A stretch of DNA of 64,000 nt from Brassica napus (taxonomy: Eukaryota; Streptophyta; Magnoliopsida; Brassicales; Brassicaceae). Position 1 is the stretch's first letter, and every line of letters starts with the position of its first letter. The DNA lies in the NCBI RefSeq assembly GCF_020379485.1, contig NW_026014637.1, positions 129,501-193,500 on the forward strand. Direction: 5' to 3'. The translations under genes and the position numbers were made by a program. Shown here piece after piece: positions 43,570 through 54,354 of the stretch. A model generated the notes under the pieces. That model worked only from the letters and a program-made list of their open reading frames with translations. It ran no database searches and had not been told where the DNA came from.

Positions 43570-44583
43570 ATTATCATTCGAAATTTTAGGTTCACAATGT
43601 GATCATGTGGCCGAAGATAATCAACAAGCTCGGCCACAACAAGTCTTATGCATTCATGAAAATTAATCAATTCTAATCGACCATGGTGCTATCAAACATA
43701 AGGCCACACGGCCATGTAGGTCTACTAATGCAAACAATCTTAAGTTTGTGTGATCTACATGCTGGTCGATATTTTAAAACAGTACTAATGCAATTTTATA
43801 TTCAGATTCATGTAAACAACCTTAATCAATCCGTTAATACTTTTATAGAACTAGGGTTTTGATATAAACTCTAGCAATCTTAGATTAAGGTTTCAAGGCC
43901 TTTAGGATTTAAATTCTAGATCAGATTATTTCAATCAATCTAACCATCCTAAACCTCAGATTTATCAAAATTCAATCAAGCAAGAACAATCTAAAATTGG
44001 ATTCTAGCTTTTAGATCTAGGGTTTTCGATTCCAACATTAGGGTTTCTCAAATTCAGATCAAGACAATCAAAACAATCAATCATGTTCTAGTGGAATCAA
44101 TCTTGTTACTAGTTATGAGATTTGTAGATTTTAATTGTGTAGTTTCTAGGGTTTCATCAAGAACAAAGTTTCCATAATAATGGATTAGGGTTTTGTTCTA
44201 TCTAGGTTCTCAGATCACGGTATACCTTTGTTTGTAGGGGTTTAGAACCGGACAACCAAAGAACGGATAAAACTTCGAGCTGAGACGGATGAACGCTTGC
44301 TGTCTCCTATCGGGTCGCGAACGGGGTCAGACGCGAGCTGAGGACGGACGCGAGCTGAGGACGGACGCGAGCTTGTCTCGGGTGCGATGTGTCTCGGACG
44401 GACGTGTGCTTTCTCGGGTGTGAGCTGAGGACTCGTACTGAGCTGAGGATGTTCGAGAGTTGAGGACGTCTAGGTTTTTAGAACGGACGAAGAACGTCTC
44501 TAGGGTTTAAGATGAGTCGCCGGTTTTATGCTTTTAGGTTTCTATTTTGTCTCAAGGTTTTAGAGGCTATCGTGCTGATAAAG
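43570..44583 (-). other. Copia 5' leader
   Basis: About 1 kb between gag and the 5' LTR. It contains GACGGACGCGAGCTGAG-type short tandem repeats at 44335-44375. Next to the LTR the minus strand reads TTTATCAGCACG, a degraded form of the TGGTATCAGAGC primer site. No gene seen. Confidence 0.55.
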
Positions 44584-44875
44584 TGTTGTAAAAGAATGGG
44601 GAAATAGTGTCTCTTATTTCTGAATATAAGTTCCCTTTATGTAGGGGTTACAAGATAAGGATAAAAGGAAAGAGTACAAATCCTAATCAAAGAGGAAACA
44701 GGAAAACTACTAAAGATAAAGATGAAGATAAAAGGAAAACATCCTAATCCTATAGTCGGCCAAAGAGTGGCCGACTCTCTCTCCTCCGGACGCGGCCACG
44801 GCTGGGCTTGGTCGGTGCCTGATGGGCCTTCTCTTCTTGTCTTGGTTAATAGCAGTCCACTCATGATTTATAACA
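44584..44875 (-). repeat. 5' LTR of the copia element
   Basis: 292 bp, TGTTGTAAAAG to TTTATAACA, followed by the second CCAAG. Full-length relative to the 157-bp left LTR. Confidence 0.87.
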
Positions 44876-44933
<58 letters not shown>

Positions 44934-44934
44934 A

Positions 44935-44982
<48 letters not shown>

Positions 44983-45017
44983 GCTTTTAAGACTCTGCTG
45001 GCACCTTATGAGAAATT

Positions 45018-45090
<73 letters not shown>

Positions 45091-45126
45091 TGAGTGGAGC
45101 CTGCGGCTTAATTTGACTCAACACGG

Positions 45127-45162
<36 letters not shown>

Positions 45163-45439
45163 GGAGTGAGAGCTCTTTCTTGATTCTATTGGTGGTGGTG
45201 CATGGCCGTTCTTAGTTGGTGGAGCGATTTGTCTGGTTAATTCCATTAACGAACGAGACCTCAGCCTGCTAACTAGCTACGTGGAGGCATCCCTTCACGG
45301 TCGGCTTCTTAGAGGGACTATGGCCGTTTAGGCCAAGGAAGTTTGAGGCAATAACAGGTTTGTGATGCGCTTAGATGTTCTGGGACGCACGCGGCGACGT
45401 GGGTGGTTCGCCGTCTGCGACGTCGCGAGAAGTCCACTA

Positions 45440-45486
<47 letters not shown>

Positions 45487-45509
45487 ATGAACCTGCGGAA
45501 GGATTATTG

Positions 45510-45766
45510 TCGTACCCTGGAAACAGAACGACCTGAGAACGATGAAACATCACTCTCGGTAGGCCGGTTTCTTACTGTGCCTGCCGATTCCGTGGTTATA
45601 CGTTAATCCATGCCCAAGACTTCAGTTTTGGTCGAATCGTACGCATAGCTTCCGGATATCACCAAACCCCGGCACGAAAAGTGTCAAGGAAAATGCAACT
45701 AAACAGCCTGCTTTCGCCAACCCGGAGACGGTGTTTTTATGGAAGCAGTGCTGCAATATAAAGTCT
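45510..45766 (+). ncRNA. ITS1
   Basis: 257 nt between 18S and 5.8S. Contains the stretches CTTCCGGATATCACCAAACC and TGCTTTCGCCAACCCGGAG that I recognise from Brassica/crucifer ITS1. Shorter and more T-rich than functional copies, consistent with decay. Confidence 0.85.
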
Positions 45767-45795
45767 AAAACGACTCTCGGCAACGGATATCTCGT

Positions 45796-45868
<73 letters not shown>

Positions 45869-45928
45869 CTTTGAACGCAAGTTGCGCCCCAAGCGTTCTG
45901 GCTGAGGGCACGTCTGCCTGGGTGTCAC
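45767..45928 (+). rRNA. 5.8S rRNA, probably pseudogene
   Basis: 162 nt, AAAACGACTCTCGG to GGGTGTCAC, with the universal CGATGAAGAACG and TTGAACGCAAGTTGCGCCC blocks. Compared with the plant consensus as I remember it, it has changes at CTCGTCTCTCGC (G to T) and CCCAAGCGTTCTGGCTGAGG. Full length, but inside a unit whose 18S and 25S are broken. Confidence 0.9.
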
Positions 45929-46095
45929 AAATCGTCGTCCCCCCATCCTCTCGAGGATATGGGACGGAAGCTGATCTCCCGTGTGTTACCGCATGCGGAT
46001 GGCCAAAATCCGAGCTAAGGACGCTAGGAGCGTCTTGACATGCGGTGGTGAACTCAAAGTCCCTGCCTAATGTCAGCTCTGTTAGACAACCAAGC
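45929..46095 (+). ncRNA. ITS2, truncated
   Basis: About 165 nt. AAATCGTCGTCCCCCCATCC, ATATGGGACGG and GACATGCGGTGGTGAACT are Brassica-like ITS2 text. The 3' end gives way to retroelement sequence at about 46085-46100; the exact joint is uncertain. Confidence 0.82.
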
Positions 46096-46213
46096 ATAAG
46101 AAATAATAAACATTCCCAAACATAAGATATAACTATAAAAACATAAATCCTACAAGTTCAGAAAATAAAAAGACAAGTTCATAATAGGAGGATAAGAGAT
46201 AGAGATATGAGGA
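46096..46213. other. Junction segment between ITS2 and Athila-like ORF
   Basis: A/T-rich ~118 bp downstream (minus) of the last Athila-like frame. No LTR edge or gene seen; probably the truncated 3' untranslated region. Confidence 0.45.
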
Positions 46214-47722
46214 CTAGTCGGTGTCCTCGTCAGTCGCCTCATCGTCCTCCGGGGAAGGGTCCCAGCATGCTGGTGCTGGTGCTGGTGCCTGCGCTCCTAT
46301 AGCTCTCCTGCTCCGACAAGACACTCTAGCCCAGATGGCCTGAAGAGCGTCCACCACGAACATCTGAAAGTCTCCCTGGTCGTGCATGGGGATGTCTGGT
46401 ATGTTCGGGAAGTCGGGGAGAGGCGGTGTTTGTGCGTCCTGAGCTCTGGTACGGCGAATGATGGGAGGTCGGCGTGACATGTTCTGGGGGTTGCGGAGAA
46501 ATGCCTTGTCTGGCATGCATCGAAGCTGCTCCACACTGTTCCCGAAATCAGTGATCCTTCTGTCCGGTAGGGGTAGAAGGCGATGCTCACCGCGGATCCT
46601 GAAACGCCAAAGTTTCCCTTCCTCGAGCCATAGCGAGTGCACCAAGTGCTGCTCGTCGAGGAAGGGGTGATCGCGGTCGGCAGAGCGAGGGTCGAGGCGG
46701 ATGCCGAGGTACTGGAAAATCAGGGTCAGAAGACTCCCAACTGTCTCCTTCTTCTTACCCCTGCTGTTGAAAGGCTTCTTCTTCAACTCCACCAAGTGCG
46801 TGGCAAAGACAGCTCCGAGGTTTGGCGGGTTCACTTCGCCGTCCTCATCCAACTCAACCATATCCACCACGCCATTCACTGCACAGAAAAGTAATGTGAG
46901 CTCCTTTATCCTGACCTTGTTGGGCTCCATCTTGCAAACCAGTGTGTTTGCAAGGAGCCGTAGGAAGTAGCGAAGTGCAGGATGGCGGATGTCTGATAGC
47001 ACGGCCCTGTTTGTGTCCCAAACTCATGTGCCGACGATGTCCCAGAATCTCGCAAGGTGTCAAAATGGTGGGATCGTGTAGGAGGCGACGCTCTCCGAGA
47101 AACCGTAGATGCGGCAGAGCTCGGTGATAGTGATCCTGTAGCGTGTCCCTCTGGCGAAGAAGGTCAAAGTACCATCTCCCGCTACCCTCGCTGATGAAGT
47201 CCTGTAGGCGACCTCGACAGTGGCCATGAATTGGCGGACAAGATCGGGGTAGAGGTCGTAAGTGTGAGAGGGCATGGTGCCGAGTCCGAGCTGTGTGATC
47301 ATGTCGTGAACATTTCTCTCGATCCCGAGATTCTTTAGGATGCGTCGGTCGAGGAATTTGGTGGGCTCGATAGAGACTCCCAGCCAAGCATTGTAGAAGA
47401 GGCTGTCGAAGTTGTCCCAGTTGTTGGACAGGGGACGGTGGCAACACTCGTTGCTGTTGATCGCTGCTCTAGGATCATCATAGCCCGAGACATTGAAGGG
47501 TGTGTTTTGGTGCGAGGCCATGGAGGGCGCTGTGGGTTGGTAGAGCTGCTGGTCTCGTCGAATCTCCTTTTCGACCTGATTTCTCTGTTTCGTGTATTTG
47601 TCTCTGAATTGCTCATCTGAAACCAAGAATAAAAGAAAGTTAGTATTGTCGATAAAAGGTAAATCGATTGATGGGTTATACTGAACATCGATCGATATTG
47701 TCGAGTCGGAACAATCGAACAA
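46214..47722 (-). pseudogene. ATHILA ORF-1-like gene in env-like position
   Basis: Two minus frames, 47722-47060 (220 codons) and 47002-46214 (262 codons), separated by ~57 nt with a break. The text FYNAWLGVSIEPTKFLDRR, LGLGTMPSHTYDLYPDLVRQF and FFARGTRYRITITELCRIYGF, then IRHPALRYFLRLLANTLVCK, is what I associate with the ATHILA ORF-1 family (PF03078). The C-terminal part is acidic and Pro-rich. Athila elements carry such a gene between integrase and 3' LTR, discussed as envelope-like; its function is unproven and I see no clear membrane segment here. Confidence 0.7.
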
Positions 47723-48289
47723 GAGAGCATCGGTCGATGCTAACGAGTTCGTATCGACCGATGTCGCATCACGAAACCTGCAACATCACTCAATTCTAAA
47801 TCGCGTTTATAAGAATTAAAAGACATAGAAATCACAAACCGAACTCTAGATAAGCAATATGAACTACAAAAACTTCTCTCAATCACACCAAATCAAGCGT
47901 TCTAGTCCAACTCAAAACGAAAACCCTAATGTTTTGAAAAATTGAAAATTGCGAGTTCATACCTTAAGGCTGGTTTCGAGAGTGGATTTAACAGTTACAG
48001 AGTGAAAAATCGAGTAGATTAGGGCGAAAAACGGACGAAATCCGTCAAGAAATGAGAGAGAAAATGGTTGTTTTTGTTTTCGGTTTCGGTTGGGAATGAG
48101 GAAGAGGAACGGACTGATATCGAATGAAATAAGGGTTTTAACCGTCGATATGCCGGCATCGATCGATGGCGGTGATGCCTCGTCGATCGATGTCCTTTTC
48201 AAAGACAAATCTTAATTTCTAAATCTCCTAAATAATGCTAATAGTAAGAAGAAATATGGAAATTACTATTAAATATAAAAATTACTATT

Positions 48290-48353
<64 letters not shown>

Positions 48354-48563
48354 TTTTTAATTGTAGAAATAAAATGGGTTGCCTCCCATTCAGCGCTTAA
48401 TTTTTAAGTCTTTAGCTCGACTTCCTGATTAAACTAATTATCAGGTTCATACAGCATCATGGGCGCTTTTGCTGGTGGTTTTGCCCAATAATGCTTAACT
48501 CGTTGGCTGTTCACTGTAAATTTCCTGGCCTTTATCATTTTGTAAGGTGATAGCTCCGGAGGG
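47723..48563 (-). other. Spacer between integrase and ORF-1-like gene
   Basis: Contains TCGATCGA variants (47662-47765, 48150-48195), a short minus frame 48208-47957 (83 codons, with TSIDEASPPSID and a hydrophobic C-terminal half, possibly a first exon of the ORF-1-like gene), a TA/T low-complexity run and the AGCGCTGAATGGGAGGCAACC motif (minus, about 48376-48400) shared with the left Athila-like element. Confidence 0.5.
48292..48358. repeat. TA microsatellite followed by a T run
   Basis: About 27 TA units (48292-48345) then ~13 T. Simple sequence, prone to length change and assembly error. Confidence 0.95.
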
Positions 48564-50402
48564 TTAAACGTTTGTTACAATGAAGGGTCCAGACCAACGG
48601 GATTTTAGCTTTCCAGAAAATAAAGTTAACCTAGAGTTATAAAGGAGGACTTGATTATCCGGTTCAAAGTGCCGGGATATGATCTTTTTATCGTGATAAG
48701 CTTTAGTCCTTTCTTTATAAATTTTTGAATTTTTGAAAGCTAAATGTCTGATTTCATCAAGCTCGTTAAGCTGGATGAGTCTCCTTTCTGCAGCTGGTTT
48801 GATATCAAAGTTCAAAAGTTTGGTAGCCCAAGCTGCTTTGTGTTCGAGTTCGACTGGTAAATGACATGATTTGCCATAAAGGAGGTGGAATGGTGTTGTT
48901 CCTAACGGCGTTTTGTAGGCGGTCCTGTAGGCCCAAAGTGCATTATCTAGTTTCCTAGACCAATCTTTTCTGGAGGTTCCTACGGTTTTCTCTAAGATTT
49001 CCTTAATTTGCCGGTTAGAGACTTCTACTTGTCCACTGGTTTGTGGGTGGTAAGGTGTGGCTACTCTATGATGAACACCATCCTTTTTAAGCAATCTATC
49101 AAAGATTTTGTTAATGAAATGAGTTCCACCGTCACTAATGACTACTCTTGGAACTCCAAATCTTGGAAAGATTATACTCTTGAAGAGTTTAATAACCACA
49201 TATGCGTCATTGGTAGGAGAAGCTACTGCTTCGACCCATTTGGATACGTAGTCTACAGCGACTAGTATATATTTGTTTCCATATGAAGACGGGAAGGATC
49301 CCATAAAATCGATACCCCAGCAATCAAAGACTTCAACTTCCAGAATTAACTTCTGTTCCATTTCGTGTCTTTTGCTGATTTTTCCACGTCTTTGGCATCT
49401 GTCACATTGGGTTATAAATGCGTGGACATCGTGAAAAGTGGTCGGCCACCAAAATCTTGCCTGGAGGATTTTCGAAACCGTTTTAAAGGTAGCGAAATGT
49501 CCTGCATAATCAGCTCCGTGACATTGGTAAATAATGTCCAGAATTTCAGCTTCGGATACGCATCGTCTGTATATGCCATCAGAACAATGCTTATAGAGGT
49601 AAGGTTCATCCCAATGATAGCGTCTTACTTCTCTGAAAAATTTCTTCCTCATATATCCCTTGAGTTCGTCTGGCTCAACCTCAGCTGCCAAATAGTTAAC
49701 TATGTCGGCATACCAGGGTCGGTTATTCGAGTTTCTACCAATCGCGTCTACCTCCCGTTGTGATAATTCTTCAGGTGTAAGATTAATCTCATCACCGGAA
49801 ACATTAACTTGTAAATTGAAATTGATTTTAATAGATGAGGGTTCGTGATCTTGGTTATTGGAGAGTTGAGAAGTTAAATCATTTTCGTCATCGATCGATG
49901 TATCACTACGTAGATCGACCGATATGCCATCTCTCTCATTGATCGATAGATCTTCAGATGTGAGAGATATTTGACCGACGAAAGATGTATCTATGTGTGC
50001 AACATTCTCTGTGGGGAAGAAATCGTCTATAGGGACATCATCCTCTATTCTGATCCGGGAAAGATGGTCAGCGACTCCATTATCTACTCCTCTCTTATCC
50101 TTAATCTCAATGTCAAACTCTTGGAGTAGTAGAATCCAGCGTATGAGTCGAGGTTTAGCATCTTTCTTTTGCATTAAATATTTGATGGCAGTGTGATCAG
50201 TGTGAACTATTACTCGTGAGCCAATCAAGTATTGACGGAATTTTTCAAAAGCGTAAACTACAGCTAATAGTTCTTTTTCTGTTGTTGCGTAATTCCGTTG
50301 CGCTTCATCAAGCGTGCGGCTGGCGTAGTAAATGGCGTGTAGTTTTTTGTCCTTCCTTTGGCCTAAAACTGCTCCAATTGCGAAATCGCTCGCATCGCAC
50401 AT
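48564..50402 (-). pseudogene. RNase H-integrase (Athila-like)
   Basis: 612 codons. RNase [47 protein letters not shown]. An SID/SVD-bearing linker (~145-190) separates it from integrase. Zinc finger: [15 protein letters not shown] ... [11 protein letters not shown]. Core: [11 protein letters not shown] (Asp), VISDGGTHF (Asp), [13 protein letters not shown] (Glu), C-terminal SRWSGPFIV. The frame is open, but it starts inside pol and is out of frame with RT upstream (overlap 50363-50402), so the polyprotein is broken. Confidence 0.85.
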
Positions 50403-52045
50403 GATTTCGAAAGGAAGATTCCAGTCGGGGGCTTGTACGACGGGGCAGTGATAAGAGATTTCTTTAAATTTTCAAAAGCTTTCATGCATTCAGGGGTAAA
50501 ATCGAATTGAATATCCTTGCATAACAGGTTATTTAGAGGTCTAGCGATTTTGCTGAAGTCCAGAATAAATCTCTTGTAAAATCCGGCGTGTCCGAGAAAA
50601 CTTCGCACGTCTTTAACAGTTTTGGGTGGAGGTAAACTGGTCAGTACTTCAATCTTAGCTCTATCTACCTCTATACCAGCTGCGGAAACCTTATGTCCTA
50701 ACACTATTCCATCGTTAACCATGAAATGGCATTTTTCCAGTTTAGGACAAGGTTCTTTTCTTCGCATCTTTCCAATACGTTGCATAAATTATCGAGGCAA
50801 CTCTTAAAATCTGATCCGTAGACTGAAAAGTCATCCATGAATACTTCCATTAAGTCCTCGATCATATCCGTAAAGATTGACATCATGCAACGTTGGAAAG
50901 TGGCGGCGGCGTTACAAAGACCAAATGGCATTCTGCGATATGCGAAAGTTCCATAGGGGCATGTAAACGTTGTCTTTTCTTGATCATCCGGGTGTATAGG
51001 AATTTGAAAAAAATCCAGAATATCCATCAAGAAAACAGTAATACTGGTGATTAGCTAATCTCTCCAGCATTTGATCAATAAAGGAAAGGGGAAAATGGTC
51101 TTTCCTAGTAGCGGCATTCAATTTTCTATAATCAATACACATCCGATGACCAGTAACGGTACGAGTCGGAATGAGTTCTTCCTTTTCATTCTTTACTACA
51201 GTGATACCTCCCTTTTTGGGTACAACATGTACGGGGCTTACCCATTTGCTATCCGAAATAGGGTAAATAACTCCAGCATCAAGGAGTTTTATAATTTCCT
51301 TTTTGACTACTTCCTTTAGATTCGGATTTAATCTCCTTTGCTGCTCTATTGATGTTTTAGCGTCATCTTCCAAGTTGATTCGATTCATGCAAAGATCGGG
51401 AGAGATTCCAGGAATGTCATCGAGAGAATATCCGATTGCTTTCCTGTACTTGTGCAATTTATTTAGCAATAAAGCAAGTTCTCCACTAGTGAGATTGGCG
51501 TTGACAATAACAGGGTAGGACTGGTCATAAAGGTAAGCGTACTTAAGACCGCTGGTTAGAGGTTTTAATTCTACCTTTGGTGCTTTATCTTTAGACCAAT
51601 TTGATTGCGAGGGAGGTTGTCGATCGACGGTATCTTGAAGGTATCGATCGATGACAACTTCTGAGTCGTCATTTTCTTCTATGTTTGCAACTTCGATGCT
51701 AGCGTCCATTAGTCGCATGTAATCGTATGTCCTATCTGATATTCTGAAAATTTCATTTTCCACGTGGTTGAGGGTGTCTTCTATGGGGTTGTCTGAACAC
51801 ATTTTTATGAAAGAGTCTTTTTCATCCTCAGAAACTTTTTCCACGTAGAAGGCCTGGTCATCTATTAGGGGTCGCTTAATCAGTTTTTCCATATCAAAAG
51901 TCATCGAGATATCCCCTATGTTTAAATTAATTCGTCCTTCTTTGACGTCATCGATTGCTCCAGCTGTAGCTAGGAATGGCCGACCCAGAATGAGGGGGTC
52001 TTTAGGTTCTTGTCTATATTTTATCACAACAAAATCCGTAGGCAC
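50363..52045 (-). pseudogene. Protease C-terminus and reverse transcriptase (Athila-like)
   Basis: Three overlapping minus frames: 52045-50984 (LILGRPFLATAGAIDDVKEGRINLNIGD of the protease end, then KWVSPVHVVPKKGG, GHRMCIDYRKLNAATRKDHFPL), 51030-50704 (MPFGLCNAAATFQRCMMSIF, catalytic VFMDDFSVYG), 50785-50363 (LGHKVSAAGIEVDRAK, VRSFLGHAGFYKRFI). Frame changes near 51010 and 50740. The FMDD form of the YxDD motif fits Athila. Confidence 0.85.
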
Positions 52046-52113
52046 GATGCAATCATTAATCTTTATGGGAACATCTTCGAGAATTCCTTCGGGTACCCTG
52101 ATAGATCTATCAG

Positions 52114-52464
52114 CTAAACAAGGATGATCGGAGGTGGCATAAACTCTTTATATCCTAAAGTTACAGCAACAGAGTAAGGCATAAGGTTCACGCTAGAGCC
52201 GAGGTCACATAATGATCTAGGAAAACGCGTGTTTTCTGTTTTACAATCTAGGACGAAATTACCAGGATCTGGTCTCTTTGTTGGAGTTTCTCCTTTAATC
52301 ATAGCACTTACTTCTTCTGAAATCATCATCACGCTATGTTCTGCAATTGGGTAGTTTGGAGATGTCATGTCCTTTATATACTTCTTAATCGAAGGTGCTA
52401 TCTTTATAGCATCACTAAGAGACATCTCAACAGAAATCCTATCTAAGGCTTTCTTGCAGATCAC
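52114..52464 (-). pseudogene. Aspartic protease N-terminal part (Athila-like)
   Basis: 116 codons. CDLGSSVNLMP is the retropepsin active-site motif (DLGSS in place of DTGSS) with the expected upstream context GNFVLDC. Continues into the 52045 frame after a break. Confidence 0.75.
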
Positions 52465-52965
52465 GTTCTCTAATGATTTCTTAGTTTGCGTTTTGGGAGG
52501 AAAAGGGGGTAAAGTTCTATAGACTCTTTCAATTATGGGTTCGGGTTGAGTAGACCGTCGATCGACGGGTTTTCCAGGTTGTCGATCGATGATAGGTCTT
52601 TCAGGTCAATCGACGTTAGTCCCGTACTGTCGATCGATTTCGTCCTCAATCTCCGTATCTTCTTCTAATTCTAAGTCTATTGCCTTTTCCTTAGCTTTTT
52701 CAGCGGTGGTTTTCCGGTTCTCTTGAGATGGATTTGGGTCAAGATCGTTAAGAAGAATAGGATGAGAGTTGCTTTTTCCGGTCTTGTTAGTGTCGTCAGG
52801 TTTTCCAACATCTGTGTTATTCCTCGTATCTGCTGCGAGGTTTTTCCCGCTGCGCAACATTACGGCACTGACTTGACGTCTCGGGTTTAAATCAGTTCTC
52901 CCGGGAAGACATCCGGCATCTCTTTTTATGGCAGTTGCAATCTCAGCTACTTGACCTTCTAATTT
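52465..52965 (-). pseudogene. Gag-protease linker (Athila-like)
   Basis: Minus frame 52860-52606 (MLRSGKNLAADTRNN, acidic Lys/Glu-rich) with in-frame stops around it. Contains TCGATCGA variants at 52556-52640. No domain recognised. Confidence 0.5.
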
Positions 52966-54230
52966 TCAGATTAGTTCTCTCAAAGAATCTGCTTTGTCCA
53001 TTAATTCTCCGTAAACCATATTTATTTTCCCGTAAAACTCCGATTTTGTCTTACGGTTGCCAGTAAGAGCTTGTTTGATATTGAATCTCTCTCTTCCGGT
53101 ACGTGATTTTGCAGCAGTGTCATAAGCTTGGGTAAAGCTATCGACATTAAGCACAGAGTAGGGATCGGAACAGTTCGTTCCTTCATTCAAATAATCATTG
53201 GTGTCAGACAAAGCATTGTCGTCGATCTGGGCTTTTTCAGATCGGAGTTTGTTTTGAAGAAAGGAATTAAGGGACTTAAGGGAATTCTTAATTTCTATCA
53301 AAACAGAATTGTCTTTTGGACTTGTGGAATTTTCTATCTCTTCATCCATCCTTTCATAGGATCTTCCCGTTGTCATATTCTTGATAAGGCGTCTAGCTTC
53401 TTCGGGATTCCTAGTGATGAAATTTCCATCACTCGCTGTATCGAGTGTGGTTTTATAGCTCAAGTTAACACCTCCATAAAAGATGTTAAGAAGTTGTGGT
53501 TCTGAATAACCATGATGGGGACATTCAAGTTCATAGCCTCTGAATCTTCCCCAGGCGTTTTTAAATGATTCGCGTGGACCTTGGCGAAATGTAGAAATTT
53601 GCTTTCTTACTTTCCAGTAGCGTTCATCAGTGAAAAATTCTCTAAGGAAGGCACTTCTAATCTCTCCCAACAAGTGAGTGATCCTGCTGCTAAACAGTTT
53701 AACCACCTGAGGGCTTCTCCTTCTAGGGAGAATGAGAATAGTTTGCAACGATCATATTCATCTGGTATTAATTCTTCCAAAGTTTCAATGTGATCTTGTG
53801 GGTGCTCTGGGAGGGATCCACGGAATAGGTTTTGACGAACCATACGGTAGTAATCTGCGTTAAACTTAGATTTCTTGGTATCGTCTCCTGGTATTTTGAT
53901 AGCGGACCTATTGGAATAGGTCCTACCAGGATTAAGGTAGTCTTGCATGGACAATTTTATATCTTCACCTTTAGTCAAGGTGGAATTTTCTTTAACAGGG
54001 ATTTCAGTCCCATGTTCAGTTTGGCTAGCTTCATTGCTCGTTTGACCATTTAGTTCAGTTTGGACTACTTTCTCATTAGCGGGCTTGGTAAGAGAAAACT
54101 TACCTGCTTCCGGCTGGGCGGTATCGATCGATGTTGGCAGCTCCGTATCGGTCGATTTTTCTGACTCAACGTCGCTCGATGGAAATGAGTATCCGTCGAC
54201 CGATGGTTGGTCGCGCTCTGTGTTCTCCAT
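52966..54230 (-). pseudogene. Gag (Athila-like)
   Basis: ATG at 54230. Frame 54230-53607 has an N-terminal SID/STD-containing linker, then the gag domain start (FNADYYRMVRQNLFRGSLPEHPQDHIETLEEL, FSLEGEALRWLNCL). A frameshift near 53650 moves it to 53748-52966 (FLREFFTDERYWKVRKQISTF, FRGYELECPHHGYSEPQLLNIFYGGV, DGNFITRNPEEARRLI). It parallels the gag at 7922-10600 (ECPHHGY/DCPHHGF) and confirms the two elements belong to one lineage. Confidence 0.82.
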
Positions 54231-54333
54231 TCTTTGTGTCTGCGTAACAGATTAAGAAAGAAAACTTTAGCAAGTTTTTCGTAACAAGTCTATACTAAAT
54301 TCTAAATTAAATCTAATGGAAATAGGAAAGAGT

Positions 54334-54352
54334 CACCGGAAACGGCGCCGAA
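54334..54352 (-). other. Primer binding site region (Athila-like)
   Basis: Minus strand TTCGGCGCCGTTTCCGG two nt after the LTR. Resembles TGGCGCCGTTGCCGG, the Athila-type primer site that I recall as complementary to tRNA-Asp, with two or three changes. Confidence 0.6.
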
Positions 54353-54354
54353 TT

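Larger units (their letters stand above)
38550..44875 (-). mobile_element. Degenerate Ty1/copia element inside 18S
   Basis: 6326 bp, LTRs TGTTGTAAAAG...TTTATAACA, perfect target duplication CCAAG (38545-38549 and 44876-44880) inside the conserved GCATTTGCCAAGGATG of 18S. Minus-strand order is gag, protease, integrase, RT, RNase H: integrase precedes RT, which defines copia. Every domain after gag is broken by stops or frameshifts. A GTTATAAATCATGAG-type edge and PPT fix orientation. I do not assign a lineage. Confidence 0.9.
37618..45509 (+). pseudogene. 18S rRNA gene, split by a copia element and internally deleted
   Basis: Starts TACCTGGTTGATCCTGCCAG, ends GCGGAAGGATTATTG. Two pieces: 37618-38549 and 44881-45509, separated by the copia element and its CCAAG duplication. 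Together they total 1561 nt against ~1805 nt for plant 18S. Two deletions account for the difference: ~27 nt at about 38188-38191, removing the GCCGCGGTAATTCC part of the 530 loop, and ~215 nt at about 45391-45396, removing the region with the GTACACACCGCCCG block. Conserved sites also changed (GTAGATGAACC for GTAGGTGAACC; GGATTATTG for GGATCATTG). Both deletions hit ribosome decoding regions, so it cannot give functional rRNA. Confidence 0.93.

Noticed and set aside
46854..47447. Alternative minus frame of 197 codons overlapping the ORF-1-like gene
   Set aside because: Pro/Arg/His-rich shadow frame; the overlapping frame has recognisable ATHILA ORF-1 text.
48292..48358. TA run as a replication origin or matrix-attachment site
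   Set aside because: Simple microsatellite inside a decayed retroelement; no supporting motifs.
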